64,000 bases of DNA. It comes from an uncultured Acidobacteriota bacterium (GTDB lineage Bacteria; Acidobacteriota; Terriglobia; Terriglobales; Acidobacteriaceae). Shown in pieces: positions 45,101 through 52,635 of this stretch. The notes beneath the pieces are model-generated. The model was not told the DNA's origin. It did no database searches and was given only the letters and a program-made list of their open reading frames with translations. Location of the stretch: the NCBI GenBank assembly GCA_903851035.1, contig CAINND010000024.1:1-64000 (forward strand), read 5' to 3'. The position numbers and the translations under genes are program-made. How positions within the stretch are numbered: position 1 is the stretch's first letter; each line of letters starts with the position of its first letter.

Positions 45101-45487
45101 GGCGGCTGCGTGCCCGGCACCAAGCATCCCGGCAACGAGGGCCGCAACGCCTTCAACTCGCCGAACTACTTCAACTTCGACCTCTCCATCAACAAGACGA
45201 CGAAGCTGACCGGACGGGTGACCCTGAAGCTGGAAATCGACCTGTTCAACATCTTCAACCACCCGAACCTGAGCAACCCGCTGCTGCCGGGCTTCTCCAT
45301 TGACGCCTTTGGCACCAGCAACTTTGTGCCTACCGGCGGCGGCACCACCGGACGCCTGGTGGGCGGCGGCACCAACGGCACGGGCTTTGTGCAGACCGTC
45401 GCCACGCCCGACGTGGGCAGCGGCAACCCGTTCCTGGGTGGCGGCGGCCCGCGCACGGCGCAGTTGGCCGCGCGCATCAGCTTCTAA
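42152..45487 (+). CDS. Oar-like TonB-dependent receptor
   Basis: This 1,111-residue protein has a signal peptide (V-F-L-L-T-I-F-A-C-C-A-M-A). A carboxypeptidase-regulatory Ig-like domain follows (G-S-I-Q-G-T-V-T-D-A-S-G-A-A-V-A-G-A, about 28-110). The plug contains E-L-P-V-N-G-R-D-F-T-K-L-L-E-L-V-P-G and N-Y-L-L-D-G-T-D-M-N-D. A long beta-barrel rich in F-F-V-A-Y-E-G and G-Y-V-G-S-Q-G-R-H-L repeats ends with A-R-I-S-F, the outer-membrane C-terminal phenylalanine. This layout is typical of the very large acidobacterial receptor family. The substrate is unknown, perhaps polymers or large ligands. GAAGGAG precedes the start. Confidence 0.85.
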   Translation: MRSRSIAVLFVFLLTIFACCAMAQTFRGSIQGTVTDASGAAVAGARVEVSSPETGLRRHILTNAAGEYVASELPLGTYTVAIEKAGFRKVNLTQIPVSVGAPARADAHLQAGEVKETVEVVADVPMVETASNTTGGTIGAAEASELPVNGRDFTKLLELVPGTTSDPVGSTESAGSYGLFSLNGNRGRSNNYLLDGTDMNDGYRNLPSINQAGVWGCPSTILPVDALAEIPVTGSPEAEFGRSSGATVNIVTKSGTNVLHGTAFEYFRDAALGARNYFNTTVYPKNSFTNHQFGGSLGGTIVKDKSFFFVAYEGQRENGGLPQLGQVPTQADIAANTPMGGINPVIQNLLARNPWGTLPASGLGNETFSTPFSNDSDNLIVKVDQHLKLFSAGDLLTGRYFFSRGTQSFPLGMLATGSSAPGFNTYTPTHVNILSLSYTTVPRNDLIIEIRGGYNRFLQGFLPQDRSFNPETIGLYTLPDAILEPKVDLAHDTGLPTINVGAYSPIGATASDARGRIDTNYQLFGNLSLTKGKHNFKTGYEWRRTFINSYIDSGHRGKLGFNSLGDFLAGTIDSGSSAAGAGTRYTYQNNSGAYFQDSWKATKRLTVNYGVRWDYFGVVGEKNHQFSLFDVNTAGLLPVGTGGGPSTLYPKDYNNFAPRISLVDDLLGNGKLVLRTGVGIFYDGASQDFFVGNQPWNTYAAQAGPAFNNIQFSFSPASQIQSGHEVFDPSTYSPNSAFTVSQALATPRYVSYNLNIESQVTKKIAVQVGYVGSQGRHLFRFRDINQFNNVNGTVDNCGNGTSIGYGSQCFPNYYYVNQVETSAESNYNSLQATLKLQNWHGLTSTVNYTWAHSIDTASDGLDFVPNAAQPDNSWNPHAERASSNFDVRQRLQWYFSYNLPKVDTLKWLTNGWALDGMFNFATGQPYTVHYLFEGDYNGSGEYFGRPDIIGNPKAKHGINNADGGYNLLNAAAFAVPCTWDSVAGGCVPGTKHPGNEGRNAFNSPNYFNFDLSINKTTKLTGRVTLKLEIDLFNIFNHPNLSNPLLPGFSIDAFGTSNFVPTGGGTTGRLVGGGTNGTGFVQTVATPDVGSGNPFLGGGGPRTAQLAARISF

Positions 45488-45519
45488 CCAGCAACCCTGC
45501 GCCAGCCGGCGCAGCCAAC

Positions 45520-45552
45520 GAAGGCCGTCCCTTGGGGCGGCCTTCTTCTTTT
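45520..45552 (+). terminator. rho-independent terminator after the receptor gene
   Basis: The stem GAAGGCCG-10 nt-CGGCCTTC is followed by TTCTTTTCC. Confidence 0.75.
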
Positions 45553-45644
45553 CCTCCCCCGGAATAGCAAGTACCAGCAGGTGCAGTGCCGGGCGCGGTG
45601 TTTTACACTCATTCATGCAGGTTCCAGGGAGAGAGAAACCCACG

Positions 45645-47393
45645 ATGAAAACATTGATCCGCGCCGCCCGTTCCGCAGGGCTTGCCGCGCTGCTGTGCCT
45701 TGTGCCGGGACTGTGCCACGCCGGCAACGCCAAACCCGTGGCAGCCAAGCCCGGGCCAGCCAAGCCTGACGTAGTGCTGGGCAGCATGGAAAAAGAGCTG
45801 GCGCGCGCCCAGGGCGAGCTGGGCAAGCTGACACCGCCCGCTTACTACATCAGCTACACGGTCTTTGACCAGCAGACATCGATCGCCTTTGGATTGAACG
45901 GCAGCCTGGTGACGAGCCAGTCCGGACGCAAGCGCCAGGCCGACGTCATCATGCGCGTGGGTTCGCCTGAACTGGACAACGCGCACCAGGAGAACCGCCC
46001 CTCGGCCATCAGCAGCGACTCTCTGCCGCTGGAAGACAATGCGGCGGGCATTGCGCACGGGCTGTGGCGGCTGACCTTTAGCGGCTACCGCAGGGCGGCC
46101 ACCGCCTATTTGAACGTGAAGACCAAGAGCGAGGTGAAGGCCAAGGAGGATGACCTCTCGGCCGACTTCAGCAAGGAGACAGCCAGCCACCACGTGGAGT
46201 ACAAGGACGTGGCCCCGGGCGCCGAGCAGAAGGCGATGGAAGAGTTCGCGCGGCGCTTCTCACGGGCCTTCCGCAACTATCCCTACATCTACTCCTCCGG
46301 CGTGATGGTGACCAGCGAGAAGAGCCTGGAGCGTTTTGTAAGCAGCGAGGGCGGCCGCGTGGTGACCCCTTCGACCTCGGTGCGCGTGGTCATCCAGGCG
46401 GAGACCCGCGCCGAAGACGGCATGGAGCTGATGCGGGTGGAGACCTTCCAGGCCGAGAGCATGAGCCAACTGCCCCCGGCGGCGGAGATTGAGGCCAAGG
46501 TGGAGCGGATCGCCAAGGACCTGAAGGCCCTGCGCTCGGCTCCGGTGGCTGAACCCTATGACGGTCCGGCGCTGCTCAGCGGCCGCGCCTCGGGCGTCTT
46601 CTTCCATGAGGTGCTGGGCCACCGGCTGGAGGGCCAGCGCCAGCGCGGCGACGAGGAGGGCCAGACCTTTACCAAGAAGCTGAAACAACTGGTGCTGCCG
46701 GAGTTCCTCTCCGTGACCGACGACCCGACGCAACACTCGATTGGCAGCACGCACCTGGCGGGCTCGTATGATTTCGACGACGAAGGCATGCCGGCGGCAA
46801 AGGTTGAGGTCATCAAGAATGGCGTGCTGCGTAACTTCCTGCTCTCGCGCATGCCCATCAAGGGCTTTGACCACAGCAACGGACATGGGCGGGCACAGGC
46901 CGGATTCATGCCGGTGGGGCGCCAGGGCAATCTGATCGTCACCTCGACGCACACGGTGCCGGAAGGGCAACTGCGCGGCCTGTTGATTGACGAAGCCAAA
47001 AAGCAGGGCAAGCCCTACGGCCTTTACTTTGAGGACATTCAGGGCGGCTTTACGTTGACCCAGCGCGCGCTGCCGCAGGCCTTCCAGGTGCTGCCGGTGA
47101 TGGTGTGGCGCGTCTATACCGACGGGCGGCCCGATGAACTGGTGCGCGGTGTGGATATCGTAGGCACGCCGCTGGCGGCGATGAACCGCATCCTGGTGAC
47201 GGGCGACACGACGGCAGTGTTCAACGGCGTCTGCGGAGCGGAGTCGGGTGGGGTCGCGGTTTCCGCGGCGGCGCCGGCAATTCTGTTCAGCGAGATTGAA
47301 ACGCAGAAGCGGCAAAAATCGAAGGAGCGGCTGCCCATTCTGCCTCCACCGGGCTTTGAAAAAGAAAACAAGAAGGCTGGAGGCGCGCAATGA
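45645..47393 (+). CDS. exported TldD-like metalloprotease
   Basis: This 582-residue protein starts MKTLIRAARS after GGGAG. Residues 1-26 are a signal peptide ending L-C-H-A-G. The TldD active segment is F-F-H321-E-V-L-G-H326-R-L-E-G, the family HExxxH. Downstream are C-terminal family blocks: G-S-Y-D-F-D-D-E-G-M, N-G-H-G-R-A-Q-A-G-F-M-P, and G-L-Y-F-E-D-I-Q-G-G-F. Cytosolic TldD normally acts with TldE on peptides; this one is exported, so a periplasmic peptidase is inferred. Its stop overlaps the next gene's start by four bases. Confidence 0.85.
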   Translation: MKTLIRAARSAGLAALLCLVPGLCHAGNAKPVAAKPGPAKPDVVLGSMEKELARAQGELGKLTPPAYYISYTVFDQQTSIAFGLNGSLVTSQSGRKRQADVIMRVGSPELDNAHQENRPSAISSDSLPLEDNAAGIAHGLWRLTFSGYRRAATAYLNVKTKSEVKAKEDDLSADFSKETASHHVEYKDVAPGAEQKAMEEFARRFSRAFRNYPYIYSSGVMVTSEKSLERFVSSEGGRVVTPSTSVRVVIQAETRAEDGMELMRVETFQAESMSQLPPAAEIEAKVERIAKDLKALRSAPVAEPYDGPALLSGRASGVFFHEVLGHRLEGQRQRGDEEGQTFTKKLKQLVLPEFLSVTDDPTQHSIGSTHLAGSYDFDDEGMPAAKVEVIKNGVLRNFLLSRMPIKGFDHSNGHGRAQAGFMPVGRQGNLIVTSTHTVPEGQLRGLLIDEAKKQGKPYGLYFEDIQGGFTLTQRALPQAFQVLPVMVWRVYTDGRPDELVRGVDIVGTPLAAMNRILVTGDTTAVFNGVCGAESGGVAVSAAAPAILFSEIETQKRQKSKERLPILPPPGFEKENKKAGGAQ

Positions 47394-49084
47394 GCCGGAG
47401 CATCCGAATGATCTTCTCCTCGAGAATCCTCATGATGAAAAAGCGCGCCTCGAACTCCCATTGCGTTGCCCTGCTGCTGGCCGCGCTGATGATGATGCCC
47501 GCCAGTCTGCCGGCCCAGGACGCCAAGGGCGGGGATGATCCCGTGTTGCGCAGCCTGCAGGTGGAGATGGCGCGCAGCAAGGCCGAACTCAAGCTGGATC
47601 AATCGCTCACGCCGTACTTCATCGACTATCGCGTGATTGACGTGGACAACTGGGACGCCGACGTGGCCTTCGGCAGCGTGCGGCACGAGGCGAGCAGCCG
47701 CGCCCGCTTCCTGCTGGTGCAGGTGCGGGTGGGCGACTACAAGCAGGACAACAGCAGCGGACGCGGCGAGGGAACTTTCGAACTGATGCCCGTCGATGGC
47801 GACGAGCAGAGCTTCCGCTTCCAGGTGTGGCAGGCCACGGACAAGGCCTACAAGCAGGCTCTGGAGATGCTGACGGAAAAACAGTCGCGGCTGAAGAACC
47901 TGACCATCGACCATCCGGTGGATGACTTCGCTAGAACCGAGCCGGTGGTCAGCCTGGGCGCAACCGCCACGCTGCACCTGGAGCGCGAGGGCTGGCTAAG
48001 GCAGATGCGCGAGGCAACCGATCTCTACAAGACGGATGCGCGGATCCAGTTCCTGGGCGCGACCATCAGCGCCAAGGCCGTCAACCGCTACGAGTTGAAC
48101 AGCGAAGGCACGGTGGTGCGCAGCGGCCAGGAGCTTTACCGCATGACCCTGGGCGGCACCACGCAGGCCGATGACGGCATGCATCTGGAGCGCGCCCAGG
48201 CCTTTGGCGGACACACCGCAGCGGACATACCCGCGGCGGGCGAGTTTGTGGAGAAGGCGAAGGCCATGGTCGCCTCGCTGAAGCAACTGCGCACGGCGCC
48301 GCTGGCCGATGAGGACTATCACGGCCCGGTGCTGTTTTCGGCCGACGCAGCCGGCACGGTCTTTACTACTCTGGTGGGAGACAACGTGCTGGGCCACAAG
48401 CCGGAACTGGGACAGAATGCCCGCGTACGTGGCGCCTTTGCCAGCAGCTATAAAACACGCGTGCTGCCGGAGTTCCTGACGGTGGTGGACGACCCGGCTC
48501 GGACCACCGCTGGCGGCAAGAGCCTGATGGGCCACTATGACGTGGACGACGAGGGCGTGCGCGCTCAGCGCGTGGTGCTGGTGGACAAGGGCGTGCTCGT
48601 CAGCTACCTGCTGGGACGTACTCCAATCCGAGACTTTGCGGCCTCCAACGGCCATGGCCGCTCCAACGTGCCGCTCGGCTGGACGGGTCCCGGTATAGGC
48701 AACCTGGTGGTGGAGGCGGCAAACGGCGTCGCCCCCGCGGAGTTGAAGCAGAAGCTGATTGCCATGTGCAAGGAGCGCGGGCTGGAGTATGGCTACCGCG
48801 TGGAAACCATGGCCGGTCCGCGCGCGCCCCGGCTGCTCTACCGCGTGTATGTGAGCGATGGGCACGAGGAGCTGGTGCGCGGCGCGCTGTTTGGCGACCT
48901 CGATCAGCGCTCCATGCGCACCGCGCTGGTGGCGGCCGGCAACGACGTGTGGGTGGAAAACGACATCCTTCCCATGCCGCACAGCGTCGTGTCGCCCAGC
49001 GTACTGTTTGACGACCTGGAGCTCAAACGCCAGACCAGCGGTAAGGAGAAGCTGCCGGATTATCCTCCGCCGACAGTACAGTAA
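47390..49084 (+). CDS. exported TldE/PmbA-like partner lacking the HExxxH motif
   Basis: This 564-residue protein shares the TldD/PmbA fold with its neighbour but has V-G-D-N-V-L-G-H where the zinc motif should be, so His and Glu are lost. Other family blocks remain (H-Y-D-V-D-D-E-G, S-N-G-H-G-R-S-N-V, V-L-F-D-D-L-E-L). A hydrophobic segment near 27-40 (V-A-L-L-L-A-A-L-M-M-M-P-A-S-L-P-A) is a signal peptide; the start could also be MMKKRASN 14 codons later. As in TldD/TldE, one active and one inactive subunit probably form a heterodimer. Confidence 0.8.
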   Translation: MSRSIRMIFSSRILMMKKRASNSHCVALLLAALMMMPASLPAQDAKGGDDPVLRSLQVEMARSKAELKLDQSLTPYFIDYRVIDVDNWDADVAFGSVRHEASSRARFLLVQVRVGDYKQDNSSGRGEGTFELMPVDGDEQSFRFQVWQATDKAYKQALEMLTEKQSRLKNLTIDHPVDDFARTEPVVSLGATATLHLEREGWLRQMREATDLYKTDARIQFLGATISAKAVNRYELNSEGTVVRSGQELYRMTLGGTTQADDGMHLERAQAFGGHTAADIPAAGEFVEKAKAMVASLKQLRTAPLADEDYHGPVLFSADAAGTVFTTLVGDNVLGHKPELGQNARVRGAFASSYKTRVLPEFLTVVDDPARTTAGGKSLMGHYDVDDEGVRAQRVVLVDKGVLVSYLLGRTPIRDFAASNGHGRSNVPLGWTGPGIGNLVVEAANGVAPAELKQKLIAMCKERGLEYGYRVETMAGPRAPRLLYRVYVSDGHEELVRGALFGDLDQRSMRTALVAAGNDVWVENDILPMPHSVVSPSVLFDDLELKRQTSGKEKLPDYPPPTVQ

Positions 49085-49101
49085 CGCCAACCGATGCACG
49101 T

Positions 49102-49133
49102 GGCCCCGCGGCCAGCACGGCGCGGGGCCTTTG
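49102..49133 (+). terminator. rho-independent terminator
   Basis: The stem GGCCCCGCG-10 nt-CGCGGGGCC is followed by TTTGC, 17 bp after the TldE-like stop. Confidence 0.75.
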
Positions 49134-49174
49134 CTTTGCCGCAATGCACGCCGGGCACGGGATACAATCTACTG

Positions 49175-49960
49175 ATGGGCAGCTCACCAAAGGAAACTCC
49201 ATGGCCGTCGCCGGCCTCGCTGGTGGTGCCGCTGTCATTCGACCATCTGCGCGTGGTGCTGGTGCGGCCGCGCAACCCATTGAACATCGGCGCAGCAGCA
49301 AGGGCGATGAGCAACTTCGGCTTCCTGCATCTGCGGCTGGTGAATCCCTGGGCGCCATCGTTTGAAGGCGCGCGCTCGGCCGTGGGAGCGGCGGAGTTGC
49401 TGCAACAGGCAGAGGTTTACTCCACGGTGGCCGAAGCCGTCGGCGATTGCCAGCTTGTGGTGGGTACCACGGCCGTTGGCGAGCGTGGCCTGGAGCAGCC
49501 CCTGCAGACCGTGGCGCAGGCCGCGCCGCGCATCCGCCGTGCGTTGGGCCGTGGGCCGGTGGCGCTGCTCTTCGGCTCGGAGAAAAGCGGGCTGACCAAA
49601 CAGGACCTCGACCACTGCCATGTGATCGCGAAGATTCCCACACGCGACGCGCACATCTCCATGAACCTAGGGCAGGCGGTGGCCATTTGCCTGTACGAGC
49701 TGGCGCGCACGGGCGCCCGCAAGGCCGTCACCGGCAAGGCAAAGCCCGCCACGGCCGAGGAACTGGAGCGCATCACCAACGTGTTGTTTGATGCCCTGCA
49801 AGTGAGCGGACATGTGCCGGAGCGCAGCGAGGCCATGATGCTGGAAAAGATGCGCCGCCTGGTGCGCCGCCTGCAAGCCAACGAGAAGGACGCGACGGCG
49901 CTTCTGGGTATGTTGCGCAAAATCCTGTGGAAGTTGAAGCATCCCGCAAAAATCATCTGA
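49175..49960 (+). CDS. trmJ: tRNA/rRNA methyltransferase, TrmJ-like SPOUT family
   Basis: This 261-residue protein has N-terminal V-V-L-V-R-P-R-N-P-L-N-I-G-A-A-A-R-A-M and the knot motifs G-P-V-A-L-L-F-G-S-E-K-S-G-L-T and I-S-M-N-L-G-Q-A-V-A-I-C-L-Y-E-L of TrmH group 1 (TrmJ/YfhQ). A helical extension of about 90 residues follows. It methylates ribose 2'-OH, in tRNA for TrmJ. No Shine-Dalgarno is clear; TACAAT lies only six bases upstream of the ATG, so the mRNA may be leaderless. Confidence 0.85.
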   Translation: MGSSPKETPWPSPASLVVPLSFDHLRVVLVRPRNPLNIGAAARAMSNFGFLHLRLVNPWAPSFEGARSAVGAAELLQQAEVYSTVAEAVGDCQLVVGTTAVGERGLEQPLQTVAQAAPRIRRALGRGPVALLFGSEKSGLTKQDLDHCHVIAKIPTRDAHISMNLGQAVAICLYELARTGARKAVTGKAKPATAEELERITNVLFDALQVSGHVPERSEAMMLEKMRRLVRRLQANEKDATALLGMLRKILWKLKHPAKII

Positions 49961-50020
49961 GCAAGGCCGCCCGGCGCTTTCGCTCTTGAAAGCCGCGCCA
50001 CGGTGGCGGAAACTGAAAGC

Positions 50021-50749
50021 ATGAACGCCGTCGCCGTGATCCCCGCCCGCATCGCCTCCACCCGTTTGCCGCGCAAGCCCCTGCGAGAGATTCTTGGCAA
50101 GCCGATGATTCAGCGCGTCTACGAGGCCGCCAAAGCCTGTCGCGGATTGAGCCAGGTGATCGTGGCCACCGACAGCGAGGAGATCCTTGCGCTGTGCCGC
50201 CACTATGGCTGGGAGGCGCGGCTGACCAGCCCGGAGTGCCGCAGCGGCACCGACCGCGTCTTTGAGGTGGCGCAGCAGGTGAAGGCCGATCTGTATGTGA
50301 ACGTGCAGGGCGACGAGCCGCTGGCCCGCCCCGAGCATCTGGACGTGCTGCTGGGCGTGATGAAGCCGGGCGTGGAGGTGGGCACCATCTACACGCCCTG
50401 CCGCGCCGAGGACGTGGCCAACCCCAACGCGGTGAAGGTGGTGTGCGCTCTCGATGGCCGCGCGCTGTACTTTTCGCGCTCGACGATTCCCTTTGACCGC
50501 GACCTTACAGGCACAGTCCGCTTCAGCAAGCACCTGGGCTTTTATGCCTACACCCCGCAGGCGCTGGCCGCGTTTTGCCAGTGGCCGGAGAGCGAGTTGG
50601 AGCGCAGCGAGCGGCTGGAGCAGCTTCGCTTCCTCGATCACGGCGTGGCCATCCACGCCGCCGAGACGCCCTTTGACACCGTGGGCGTGGACACCGAGGA
50701 CGACCTGCGCAAGGTGGAGGCCATCCTGAAGGCCGAGGGTCGCGCGTAG
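50021..50749 (+). CDS. kdsB: 3-deoxy-manno-octulosonate cytidylyltransferase
   Basis: This 242-residue protein starts M-N-A-V-A-V-I-P-A-R-I-A-S-T-R-L-P, the nucleotide-binding signature, with A-T-D-S-E-E-I, S-G-T-D-R-V-F-E-V and N-V-Q-G-D-E-P typical of KdsB. It activates Kdo as CMP-Kdo for lipid A-core assembly, consistent with a Gram-negative outer membrane. The ATG at 50021 is used instead of a GTG 18 bases upstream. The next gene starts three bases after its stop. Confidence 0.93.
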   Translation: MNAVAVIPARIASTRLPRKPLREILGKPMIQRVYEAAKACRGLSQVIVATDSEEILALCRHYGWEARLTSPECRSGTDRVFEVAQQVKADLYVNVQGDEPLARPEHLDVLLGVMKPGVEVGTIYTPCRAEDVANPNAVKVVCALDGRALYFSRSTIPFDRDLTGTVRFSKHLGFYAYTPQALAAFCQWPESELERSERLEQLRFLDHGVAIHAAETPFDTVGVDTEDDLRKVEAILKAEGRA

Positions 50750-50751
50750 GA

Positions 50752-51948
50752 ATGACGACCTTGGATCCGGCTTCACGGCAACCGGCCCGTCAACTGCTTC
50801 GCATCGCGCTGCTCGTCTTCGGCGGGCAGGTGCTGCTGCTGTATGTGGCACACTGGGTTTTTCAGAGCGCCAATACCATCTTCGGAGCCTTCTTCCTAAG
50901 CCACGATTTCGTTTATTTCTACGATGGCGCGCGCACCTGGCGCGATGGACATGACCCCTACACCTCACGCGGATTTGTCACGCCGCCGCTCTCGCTGCTG
51001 ATTCCGCGGATGCTGAGCGGGCTGACGATGTTACAGGCCACCCGCTGCTTCCTGTGGCTGAACCTGGTGCTGGCACCGCTCGCGCTGTGGTGGCAGGCCC
51101 GGCGTTTGGGGCTGCACGCGCGGGAGCTGGCAATGTTTGGTGCGGTGGCCTTTCTGTTTGTCTCCACCCATGAGAGCATTCGCGGCGGCAACATGGACGC
51201 ACTGATGCTCATGCTGCTGATCATGGCCTTTGCCGCGCGCCGCCAGGCGGCAGGAGCGGCGGCATTGGCCGCAAGCATCGGACTCAAGCTGTACTCGGTA
51301 ATTTTGCTGCCGGTTCTGTTGCGCCGCCACCAGTGGCGTTATGCGGCGATGGCCACTGGCTGGCTGGTGCTGATGATGCTGCCTTTTGTGCGGCTGTGGC
51401 CAGCGGCCGTGCATGCGCTGTTTGCCCGCGACGCGCGCTTTTTGCAGATGTCAATTGCGCCGCCCACGCTGTTTTTCACCTTTGCCGGGCTGGTTACGCC
51501 CTTCGATCGGCAGCTTTGCCTGCTCTTCTGGCTGGTGACCTTTGCCGTGGCCCTGTGGCGTGACCGCAACCGCGAGATTGGTCCGCTGACGGCGGCTCGC
51601 TACGTGCCGTGGATGCTGGCCTGGCCGGCGCTGGTCTTCTCCTACGAGGGGATTCTGGCCCTGCTGGTGCTGGCCGGGCTGGTGGCCACCGCCTTGCGCA
51701 GGCCCTTGCGCTGGGCGGAGTACGGCATCTTCGTGGGCTTCCTGCTGCTGGGCATCCACGTGGAGCACCTGACCAACCTGATGCCGCTGACCACCGAGGA
51801 TTATGTGAACTCCCGCAATCACGCCGCCGCCATACAGGCCATCGGCGTGGTGATGATGATTGTGTGCACCTGCTTGGGGCCGGGCGAGGATACCCCGGCG
51901 GAGGCCGCAGATAGCGCGGCTTTAGCCGGAGGACAAAACTCCGGCTGA
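50752..51948 (+). CDS. GT87-like polytopic membrane glycosyltransferase
   Basis: This 398-residue protein has about ten hydrophobic segments. After the first membrane helix comes S-H-D-F-V-Y-F-Y-D-G-A-R-T-W-R-D-G-H-D-P-Y, the Asp-rich loop of DUF2029/GT87 polyprenyl-phosphate-dependent mannosyltransferase-type proteins. It follows kdsB by two bases, so a role in envelope glycan synthesis is plausible. The donor and acceptor are not known. An AGCCGGAG/CTCCGGCT hairpin overlaps the stop. Confidence 0.7.
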   Translation: MTTLDPASRQPARQLLRIALLVFGGQVLLLYVAHWVFQSANTIFGAFFLSHDFVYFYDGARTWRDGHDPYTSRGFVTPPLSLLIPRMLSGLTMLQATRCFLWLNLVLAPLALWWQARRLGLHARELAMFGAVAFLFVSTHESIRGGNMDALMLMLLIMAFAARRQAAGAAALAASIGLKLYSVILLPVLLRRHQWRYAAMATGWLVLMMLPFVRLWPAAVHALFARDARFLQMSIAPPTLFFTFAGLVTPFDRQLCLLFWLVTFAVALWRDRNREIGPLTAARYVPWMLAWPALVFSYEGILALLVLAGLVATALRRPLRWAEYGIFVGFLLLGIHVEHLTNLMPLTTEDYVNSRNHAAAIQAIGVVMMIVCTCLGPGEDTPAEAADSAALAGGQNSG

Positions 51949-52022
51949 AGGTAAAATTTTTACATCTTCCCACTAGCGCAATCGCGCAACAGTCCGTAAA
52001 GTATGGCGGAGGAGCAACGCGA

Positions 52023-52568
52023 ATGAGTACTGAACACGAGATGGAAGAGTTACAGGAAGCGGCCGAGGCAGGACAACACTCACACCTGGCGGCGGTAAGC
52101 CTGACCATGTCTATCCTGGCCGTGCTGGTGGCGGTTGCCGCACTGCTCAGCCACCGCTCACACACCGAAGAAGTGCTGCTGCAGGATAAAGCCACCGACA
52201 CCTGGAACTATTACCAGGCGAAGAACATCCGCGCCCACACCACGGAGCAGATCGACGAGCTGCTGAAGGTCGTTCCGCTCAAGAATCCCGAGGCTGCCGA
52301 GGCGCTGCTGAAAAAGCACGAGGCAGCGCTGGAGAAGAGCAAGGAAGAGCGCGCCGAGGTGATGAAGGAAGCCCGCGCACTGGAGGCCGAAGTGGCGCTG
52401 TACACGCACCGCGCCGACCGCTACGACCTGGGCGAGACACTTCTGGAAGTCGGCTTGGTCATCTGTTCCATTACGCTGCTGACCAAGCGCAAAACGTACT
52501 GGTATGCGGGCATTCTAGCCGGCATTGTCGGCGTGGTGGCCACCGCGCTGGGACTGCTGCTGCACTGA
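52023..52568 (+). CDS. DUF4337 membrane protein
   Basis: This 181-residue protein has an N-terminal helix at about 24-42 (A-A-V-S-L-T-M-S-I-L-A-V-L-V-A-V-A-A-L-L), then D-K-A-T-D-T-W-N-Y-Y-Q-A-K-N-I-R of DUF4337. A charged coiled coil (A-L-L-K-K-H-E-A-A-L-E-K-S-K-E-E-R-A) and two C-terminal membrane helices follow. Family function is unknown. A GGAGGAGC site lies upstream and a terminator follows. Confidence 0.75.
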   Translation: MSTEHEMEELQEAAEAGQHSHLAAVSLTMSILAVLVAVAALLSHRSHTEEVLLQDKATDTWNYYQAKNIRAHTTEQIDELLKVVPLKNPEAAEALLKKHEAALEKSKEERAEVMKEARALEAEVALYTHRADRYDLGETLLEVGLVICSITLLTKRKTYWYAGILAGIVGVVATALGLLLH

Positions 52569-52580
52569 CGCACCCGCCTG

Positions 52581-52616
52581 AAAAAAAGAGAGGCCACCCG
52601 GCATGGGTGGCCTTTC
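52581..52616. terminator. bidirectional terminator between convergent genes
   Basis: GGCCACCC-ggcat-GGGTGGCC is flanked by AAAAAAAGAGA and TTTCC. It serves the DUF4337 gene and the prolyl oligopeptidase gene. Confidence 0.85.
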
Positions 52617-52635
52617 CATTTGCGGACTGATAACA

